A DNA stretch of 9,590 bases, taken from contig JAGVZX010000129.1 of NCBI GenBank assembly GCA_018302185.1, positions 1 through 9,590 of the forward strand, given 5' to 3'. A program made the position numbers and the translations under genes. The notes under the pieces are model-generated. The model was not told the origin of the DNA and did not search any database. It saw only the letters and a list, made by a program, of their open reading frames with translations. Positions 5,657 to 9,590 of this stretch are shown here, piece after piece (the first letter of the stretch is position 1; the number at the start of each line of letters is the position of its first letter). The stretch comes from Candidatus Woesearchaeota archaeon (GTDB taxonomy: Archaea > Nanobdellota > Nanobdellia > Woesearchaeales > UBA10200).

Positions 5657-6275
5657 TTACTCAAACACTTTCTGCCAGTTCATGTAAATGTTATTGGCAA
5701 CTTCAATAATGTCCATCTGCTTGATTTCGGCAATCTTTCTGTAGCTTTCAGCTACAAAAGCAGGCTCGTTCCGCTTTTCCTTGTAAGGGCTCAGGTAAGG
5801 GCTGTCTGTCTCGCAGAACAATTGTGAAATCGGGACATTTCCTGCAATATCTTGGAACTGCTGGCTCCTGACAACAATTGTCGGAACAGTCAAAAACCAG
5901 CCGTTGTCTGTGATTCTCTTGACAAGCAGTTTTTTGCCGGAAAAGCAGTGCATTACAATTTTCTTGTTTTTTGACGATTCCAGCATCTCAATGCATTTTT
6001 GCTCTGCCTTTCTGGAATGCACCACTATTGGTTTTTCCAGTTCTTCGGCAAGGGCTATCATTTTCCCGAAATCTTCAATCTGCTGGTTGTCTTCGCCATT
6101 CACGAAGTCAAGCCCGACCTCGTGAATGGCGAAGACACCTGTTTGTTTCGGGGTTTATGCCGTTTGTTATGATGCGCTTCAAGCCTGCATTCTCTGCCCT
6201 ATGAACTATGTCATCTATCTCATTAATCAACAGGGCGTGGTCCAAATGTGTATGCACATCGGCTAACATTTCCAT
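5657..6275 (-). pseudogene. tatD: TatD-family metal-dependent hydrolase, broken by an internal deletion
   Basis: Two pieces in different frames make up a TatD nuclease (TIM-barrel metallohydrolase). The N-terminal piece (6275 to about 6138) has the HxH motif in MLADVHTHLDH and runs to GINPETNR. The C-terminal piece (about 6136 to 5657; its first internal start would be GTG 6103) has EVGLDF with the metal-ligand Glu, VVHSRKA, MHCFSG and ETDSPYLSP. Joined they give about 205 residues against about 255-265 normally; the missing part is the roughly 50 residues between the first strand pair and EVGLDF. The frame changes at the same point. An 18-bp inverted repeat ends exactly at the break. The start at 6275 (or 6269) is preferred because ATTTAAATAA at 6301-6310 is a TATA element too close to the ATG at 6299. 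Confidence 0.8.
6088..6137. repeat. Perfect 18-bp inverted repeat inside tatD
   Basis: The arms are 6088-6105 (TGTCTTCGCCATTCACGA) and 6120-6137, its exact reverse complement, around a 14-base loop. The outer edge of the right arm (6137) is directly next to the last base of the N-terminal TatD piece (6138), so the repeat and the deletion share a breakpoint. Confidence 0.95.
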
Positions 6276-6300
6276 TCTGAAACACATATTTTGCAACATG

Positions 6301-6310
6301 ATTTAAATAA
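6301..6310 (-). promoter_or_regulatory. TATA box of tatD
   Basis: The minus strand reads TTATTTAAAT, placing the transcription start near 6279, just ahead of the ATGs at 6275 and 6269. Confidence 0.5.
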
Positions 6311-6374
6311 TTATTGTGTTTACTCATGGATATGGATGCAGCAAGGTATAAAGGCGCATAGGTTTTCGGATTGA

Positions 6375-7031
6375 TTAAAGAATAAATTTCAAAATCTCCC
6401 TCAAATCCTTTTTCCCAATAACTACATCAGCCGCTTTCTTCAATTCATCATGCTCGCAGTTGAATGCAATTCCAAGCCCGGCTTCCTGGATTATTTTGAG
6501 GTCATTCAGGTAATCGCCGACAAAAACGCATTCCTTCAGGCTTAATTTTTCCCTTTCAGCAATCTTTTTTAGAGCCAGGGCTTTTGCATCCATGTCAAAC
6601 TCCGTTGCTTCGACCCTGCTTATGCAGCCATCTTCATCAAAGTATATCCTGCTGATGAACACATCGTCAAAAAATTCATTGTAATTGGGTATGAACTTCT
6701 CTAGGATTATATTTAACGAGCCGGATATTACGGCAAGCTTCAGGCCCTTTCTCTTCAGCTCATTCAAAGTTTCAATTGCCCCTTCCATCAGCTTGAGATG
6801 GCTTATTGCCCTGAAGAAATCACCTTTTTTTGCATTTTTTTCCTTCCACAGGTTTATGTCATGATCTGCCCATTGAAGATAGGTTATTTCCCCGCTGAGG
6901 AACTTCTTTTTTGAATCTTCCCTCCTGTGCCTGTCAGTCTGGAAATAATCGTGGAATACCTGCCATGAGAATTTCAAGTTGTCTATCAAAATCCCATCCA
7001 CATCGAAGCACACAAGCTTGTATTTTGGCAT
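6375..7031 (-). CDS. HAD-superfamily phosphatase, SerB-like
   Basis: 218 residues from ATG 7031; a TTG at 7037 would add two residues, but the TATA element fits 7031. All four HAD motifs are present (numbers count from the ATG): motif I FDVDGIL with the nucleophile Asp10 and acid/base Asp12; motif II VISGS with Ser103; motif III Lys150 in DAKAL; motif IV GDYLNDL with Asp173 and Asp177. The helical cap between motifs I and II and the overall pattern resemble phosphoserine-phosphatase-like (SerB) members, so a cytoplasmic Mg-dependent phosphomonoesterase is expected. SerB identity itself is not proven: the first motif is DVDGI rather than DFDGT. It lies about 100 bases upstream of tatD, which has its own promoter, and is divergent from the nitroreductase. 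Confidence 0.87.
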   Translation of the reverse strand: MPKYKLVCFDVDGILIDNLKFSWQVFHDYFQTDRHRREDSKKKFLSGEITYLQWADHDINLWKEKNAKKGDFFRAISHLKLMEGAIETLNELKRKGLKLAVISGSLNIILEKFIPNYNEFFDDVFISRIYFDEDGCISRVEATEFDMDAKALALKKIAEREKLSLKECVFVGDYLNDLKIIQEAGLGIAFNCEHDELKKAADVVIGKKDLREILKFIL

Positions 7032-7051
7032 TTTCAAATGGGAAGAGCTGC

Positions 7052-7060
7052 GTTAATTTA
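7052..7060 (-). promoter_or_regulatory. TATA box of the HAD phosphatase gene
   Basis: The minus strand reads TAAATTAAC, centred about 25 bases before ATG 7031. This supports that ATG over the TTG at 7037. Confidence 0.5.
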
Positions 7061-7078
7061 AGCTTATTTATTATCCAA

Positions 7079-7091
7079 TATATTTATATAT
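7079..7091 (+). promoter_or_regulatory. TATA region of the nitroreductase gene
   Basis: TATATTTATATAT lies 23-35 bases before GTG 7114. Transcription probably starts between 7108 and 7116, leaving a very short leader before ATG 7123. Confidence 0.5.
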
Positions 7092-7122
7092 CGGGGTTAC
7101 TGCCAAATTTTCGGTGAAACAG

Positions 7123-7722
7123 ATGGATTTCGAAAAAATAGTGCAGGAAAGGTACGCTACAAAGCTTTTTGACGGCAGAAAAATCCCTGAAGGGAAAATA
7201 AGCAAGCTTTTCGAGGTAATAAGGAATGCTGCCTCCTCATTTAACATACAGCCTTGGAAGATAATTGTAGTTAAGAACCAGGAACTGAAGGAAAGGCTGC
7301 AGCCTGCAACATGGAACCAGCAGCAGATTCCTACATGCTCTCATCTTCTTGTTTTTTGCGCAGACACCGACATTGCAGGCAACATTGACAGGCTTGAAAA
7401 GCTTATGGTTGAGAATGGCGCCGATAAAGAAAGCATCAAAGGCTATATTGGCATGATGAAAGGCTTTGAGAAGAACTTGAGCGAGGAGCAGAAACTGTCA
7501 TGGTCGCAAAGGCAGACTTTTCTTGCATTGGGCAACGCCCTTAATGGCGCAAAATCGCTCGGCTTTGACTCGTGCCCGATGGAGGGTTTTGACCCGAAAG
7601 AATACACAAAAATTCTTGGCTTGCCTGGCAATTTAGTTCCGACAGCCTTATGCCCAATAGGCTATGCAAGCGACAAGCCAAATCCAAAGCTGCGCTTCCC
7701 GAAGGATGAAGTGTTTGTATAA
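7123..7722 (+). CDS. Nitroreductase-family FMN-dependent oxidoreductase
   Basis: 199 residues, typical for the family. Members are cytoplasmic NAD(P)H-dependent, FMN-binding dimers that reduce quinones, nitro compounds or related substrates; the physiological substrate here is unknown. Key signs: the N-terminal phosphate-binding ERYATKLF (9-16, Arg10), the FMN-contact stretch ASSFNIQPWKIIVV (37-50), a helical middle (EEQKLSWSQRQTFLALGNALNGAKSLGFDSCPMEGF) and a late ALCPIGYASD (175-184) at the usual FMN glycine site. I chose ATG 7123 over GTG 7114 because GGTGA at 7113-7117 lies five bases ahead of it, the same layout as in the two small genes. The gene ends 12 bases before the convergent tRNA. 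Confidence 0.9.
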   Translation: MDFEKIVQERYATKLFDGRKIPEGKISKLFEVIRNAASSFNIQPWKIIVVKNQELKERLQPATWNQQQIPTCSHLLVFCADTDIAGNIDRLEKLMVENGADKESIKGYIGMMKGFEKNLSEEQKLSWSQRQTFLALGNALNGAKSLGFDSCPMEGFDPKEYTKILGLPGNLVPTALCPIGYASDKPNPKLRFPKDEVFV

Positions 7723-7724
7723 TT

Positions 7725-7730
7725 AAAAAA
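7725..7730 (-). terminator. T6 terminator of tRNA-Arg
   Basis: Six T residues on the minus strand start five bases after the discriminator base, fitting an archaeal oligo-T terminator. Confidence 0.5.
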
Positions 7731-7748
7731 TTAATGCCCGTGCGGGGA

Positions 7749-7780
7749 CTTGCATGCGGTAGCATGCTCGCTTTCCGCAA
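7749..7780 (-). other. 32-nt tRNA intron in the T-loop (59/60)
   Basis: The fold is a bulge-helix-bulge: T stem CGGGG:CCCCG, 3' bulge AGT, central 4-bp helix TTCA:TGCA with one T-C mismatch, 5' bulge ATT, then intron helix TGCGG:CCGCA closing a 15-nt loop. Cutting after the second base of each bulge gives this intron and the mature T-loop TTCAATT. Exact ends could shift by one base because of the T repeat. Confidence 0.8.
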
Positions 7781-7801
7781 ATTGAACCCCGACCGCAAGG
7801 T

Positions 7802-7814
7802 TTCTGCAAAGATT
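7802..7814 (-). other. 13-nt canonical tRNA intron (37/38)
   Basis: AATCTTTGCAGAA lies between G37 and A38. The fold is anticodon stem CGAGG:CCTTG, 3' bulge AAA, 4-bp helix TTGC:GCAG (one T-G pair), 5' bulge GGA and a 6-nt loop, so both cut points match the rule for the archaeal splicing endonuclease. Confidence 0.88.
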
Positions 7815-7877
7815 CCGCAACCTCGCATTCTGATCCGGTAAACTACACGGGCAATAAATCCAGGATACAAAATATTG

Positions 7878-7886
7878 TTTATAAAG
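7878..7886 (-). promoter_or_regulatory. TATA box of tRNA-Arg
   Basis: The minus strand reads CTTTATAAA, centred about 30 bases before the tRNA 5' end. Confidence 0.5.
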
Positions 7887-7936
7887 GTTGTTAAACAAAA
7901 TCTTTCACCACTTTAATATAGTAACGAAACGAAAAG

Positions 7937-7944
7937 TTTATAAA
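7937..7944 (+). promoter_or_regulatory. TATA box (with BRE-like GAAAAG) of the GGDEF gene
   Basis: TTTATAAA is centred about 26 bases before ATG 7967 and is preceded by a purine-rich GAAAAG like a TFB-recognition element. The spacing supports ATG 7967 as a leaderless start. Confidence 0.6.
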
Positions 7945-7966
7945 GGGCGATAATTGCATTTTGATT

Positions 7967-8734
7967 ATGGATGAAAGGGATTTTTTAAGACTTTTAACTG
8001 CTTACAGAAATGTGCAACCTTCGGAATTGGCGGAATTATTTAGACAAGCTCCTGATCAAACCCGCGCCGGGTTAGAGCGGCTTCTCAGAGAGAATACTGC
8101 AGCTTTTAGTGCTATTGTGCCCCAAGCAATAGACCAGCAGACAGGCTTATTTACCAAAGAACATTTCGAAAAAACTTTATTGCCTGATGCAATTTCAACA
8201 GCAAATGAAAAAGGAGTTCCGTTTTCTTACGTATTGCTGGATATAGATAATTTCCATCAATTTAACAGAACGTACGGTCATTTGAGGGGGGATAAAGCCA
8301 TATACGAATGCGCCGCATTGCTGAAAAAATCTTTTAGAACGAGTGAGAGGAGAGCTGACCAAAGATCGGCCATGAAAGAAAATGCAGCAGGCAAAGACAG
8401 AAGGAGGTATAATGTTTTTGATAATATTACAAGATTGCCAGATGAGGAATCTATAGAAAGTGGAAGGGTAGGAAACGGGGAAGAATTCGCACTGATTTTA
8501 CATGGGTGTGGCGAGGACGCCTCAAAAACCGTGGCGGACAGGTTTTTACAAGAGGTTAGGAAAATAATAATACCTTATAAAGGCGGATTTATCGGATTTA
8601 CAGTTAGTGGAGGCACAGCACAATACCTCAATGGTATGACACCTTCACAATTAATAGAAAATGCGGATGCGGCATTGCTATATTCAAAAAGCCAAGGAAA
8701 GGATAGAATTACAACATTTTCTCAGCTGTCTTGA
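7967..8734 (+). CDS. GGDEF-domain protein (diguanylate-cyclase-like) with altered signature
   Basis: 255 residues from ATG 7967; a TTG at 7961 is an alternative two codons earlier. Positions here count from that TTG. Residues 1-55 are a helical N-terminus unlike a known sensor. The GGDEF domain starts at DQQTGLFTKEHFE (58-70) and has LLDIDNFHQFNRTYGHLRGD (92-111), keeping the metal Asp94, guanine-contact Asn102 and Asp111. The signature is GRVGNGEEFALIL (168-180) instead of R.GG[DE]EF, one residue longer. An RRAD (130-133) could correspond to the inhibitory RxxD site, but about 35 charged residues (134-168) lie between it and the signature. The end (TVSGGTA, then ADAALLYSKSQGKDRI) is standard. 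No membrane segment. It may make or bind a cyclic dinucleotide; activity is uncertain. Confidence 0.85.
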   Translation: MDERDFLRLLTAYRNVQPSELAELFRQAPDQTRAGLERLLRENTAAFSAIVPQAIDQQTGLFTKEHFEKTLLPDAISTANEKGVPFSYVLLDIDNFHQFNRTYGHLRGDKAIYECAALLKKSFRTSERRADQRSAMKENAAGKDRRRYNVFDNITRLPDEESIESGRVGNGEEFALILHGCGEDASKTVADRFLQEVRKIIIPYKGGFIGFTVSGGTAQYLNGMTPSQLIENADAALLYSKSQGKDRITTFSQLS

Positions 8735-8771
8735 AATCCAGATAATTAAAAGAGTCCTTAAAGAAAAATCC

Positions 8772-9590
8772 CTATCCTCCCCAATCCCTCAAGCTAATCT
8801 GCCCTTTTCTCCTGTTTTCAGGAACCTCATTCTGCTCCTGCCCAAGCTGCTTCTTGACGCTTAAGGCAGTTTTCTCGCCCAGAAGCTGAGTGAGTGTCGC
8901 AAGGCTGGCATCTTTCAGGTCTTTCAGGTCTTTTATCCTGTTCCTGAACAATGCCCTTGCCCTCACCCTTCCGATATTCTCCAGCCTTATCAATGGCAGC
9001 AATTCCTCTTTAACTCCGTACTTTAATCTTAATCTTAATTTCACGATTTCTTTTATCAGTGACTGGTAATGCATAATCTTGCAGATTTCCTCTGTTGCAT
9101 ACAAAAGCCAGTCTGCAATTTCAAGCTTGTTTCTTAACTCGCCGGGCCTTATGCCATATTCCTCCAGCAGAAACTCCTCGTCCTGCTCATTTATCCAATG
9201 GCTAAACATCAGGGCAGTTTTCACGGAATTCAGAAAATCCTCATATTCAGGCTCGTACATTGAAGGCTCGTGCTCAAGGATGAAATCACTGAACTCAAGC
9301 ATTGCCTCCCGTATTTTGTCATATTCCCTTATGCCTACTTTCAGCATGGGCCTTATTTCCAGGGTATGCGATACAGCCTGCAAAAATGAAAACGCATCGA
9401 CTCTTTTGTCGCTGGCATTTCTCATGCACGTGATTATGAAATGGGCAGTCAAGGGGTCAATGTAAAGCTCTGCAACCCTCTTGCCTATCAGTGTTGTCTT
9501 AAATGTTTCATCTTCTATTTCATTGGCGCTTGAAAATTCGTCTCCGGAGCGCATTATGAGTTCCCATTCATCAAGCATGTCAACAACCTT
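8772..9590 (-). CDS. hel308: Hel308 (Ski2-like) DNA helicase, C-terminal part (5' end outside window)
   Basis: The frame stays open to the right edge, so the N-terminal RecA domains are missing; 272 residues remain of about 700. Hel308 is a 3'-5' superfamily 2 helicase acting at stalled forks. Counting from the internal Met at 9578: the winged-helix/ratchet junction TTLIGKRVAELYIDPLTA (28-45), the ratchet bundle with YGIRPGELRNKLEIADWLLYA (141-161), and the helix-hairpin-helix domain with GVKEELLPL and IGRVRARALF (202-211) are all typical of Hel308. The tail QISLRDW (260-266) resembles a PCNA-interacting peptide. The stop is 37 bases from the convergent GGDEF gene. Assignment to Hel308 rather than another Ski2 protein rests on the combined motifs. 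Confidence 0.92.
   Translation of the reverse strand, partial: KVVDMLDEWELIMRSGDEFSSANEIEDETFKTTLIGKRVAELYIDPLTAHFIITCMRNASDKRVDAFSFLQAVSHTLEIRPMLKVGIREYDKIREAMLEFSDFILEHEPSMYEPEYEDFLNSVKTALMFSHWINEQDEEFLLEEYGIRPGELRNKLEIADWLLYATEEICKIMHYQSLIKEIVKLRLRLKYGVKEELLPLIRLENIGRVRARALFRNRIKDLKDLKDASLATLTQLLGEKTALSVKKQLGQEQNEVPENRRKGQISLRDWGG

Larger units (their letters stand above)
7735..7852 (-). tRNA. tRNA-Arg(GCG) with two introns (37/38 and 59/60)
   Basis: The acceptor stem GCCCGTG pairs fully with CACGGGC, followed by discriminator A (7735); CCA is not encoded. The D arm is GTTT, a loop with GGA (G18, G19, A20) and GAAT. The anticodon stem CGAGG:CCTTG encloses the loop TTGCGGA, giving anticodon GCG (7816-7818), which reads CGC/CGU as Arg; A20 and C35 fit arginine identity. 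The T stem is CGGGG:CCCCG. Removing 13 nt (7802-7814) and 32 nt (7749-7780) leaves 73 nt with a normal T-loop TTCAATT. Oddities are weak pairs in the D stem (G10-T25, T13-G22) and a C where R15 is usual. It reads CGC/CGU codons in translation. A TATA element lies at 7878-7886. Confidence 0.92.

Noticed and set aside
6276..6299. TatD start at ATG 6299 (MLQNMCFR...)
   Set aside because: It lies two bases from the TATA element at 6301-6310, so it would not be in the transcript; the family normally begins near MLADVHTH.
7032..7037. TTG start for the HAD phosphatase
   Set aside because: The ATG at 7031 is two codons inside, fits the TATA distance, and places the HAD motif I at the usual distance from the N-terminus.
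7802..7820. Reading the tRNA as Ala with anticodon TGC (from TTTGCAG)
   Set aside because: That triplet lies inside the 13-nt intron; using it destroys the anticodon stem CGAGG:CCTTG and leaves no valid 7-nt loop.
7541..7870. A 109-codon minus-strand frame across the nitroreductase end and the tRNA
   Set aside because: It runs antisense through a clear nitroreductase and straight through a fully folding tRNA gene; it has no motif of its own.
8735..8771. Terminator between the convergent GGDEF and hel308 genes
   Set aside because: No stem or clear T run on either strand in the 37 bases.

Overview
This is archaeal chromosomal DNA, most likely from a DPANN lineage; Woesearchaeota or Pacearchaeota-like is my inference from memory of similar proteins. 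Three things support an archaeon. The gene content includes the C-terminal part of an Orc1/Cdc6 initiator at the left edge and of a Hel308 (Ski2-like) helicase at the right edge. A tRNA gene is interrupted by bulge-helix-bulge introns. Most genes have an A/T-rich TATA element centred about 25-28 bases before the start codon, which implies leaderless mRNAs. A minority instead use a GGTGA Shine-Dalgarno sequence 5 bases before ATG.

Layout from left to right: cdc6 end (+); convergent acylphosphatase and dienelactone-hydrolase-like lipoprotein pair (-); an approximately 650-base spacer that holds a possible structured RNA or leaderless mini-ORF and two small SD-led genes of 40 and 39 codons (+); a YrdC-domain threonylcarbamoyl-AMP synthase (+) and a calcineurin-like phosphoesterase (+); then a minus-strand block of a small acidic DPANN-type hypothetical protein, a signal-peptide/stalk/TM surface protein split by a -1 frameshift, a broken tatD, and a HAD phosphatase; a nitroreductase (+); a doubly interrupted tRNA-Arg(GCG) (-); a GGDEF-domain protein (+); and the hel308 end (-). 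No mobile element, CRISPR array or phage gene is visible.

The genes are mostly housekeeping or information processing (replication initiation, fork repair, t6A tRNA modification, tRNA-Arg) mixed with small-molecule hydrolases and redox enzymes. They do not form one pathway. Only acyP-dlh and the surface-protein/acidic-protein pair look like operons.

The strongest unusual signals are: (1) the tRNA-Arg with a canonical 13-nt intron at 37/38 plus a 32-nt intron inside the T-loop at 59/60, both fitting BHB folds and leaving a 73-nt mature tRNA; (2) tatD, where roughly 50 residues are missing and the break lies exactly at the edge of a perfect 18-bp inverted repeat, the signature of a hairpin template switch (in vivo or an amplification/assembly artefact); (3) the frameshifted, sequon-rich membrane protein; and (4) a GGDEF protein in an archaeon with a GNGEEF motif and an insertion ahead of it.
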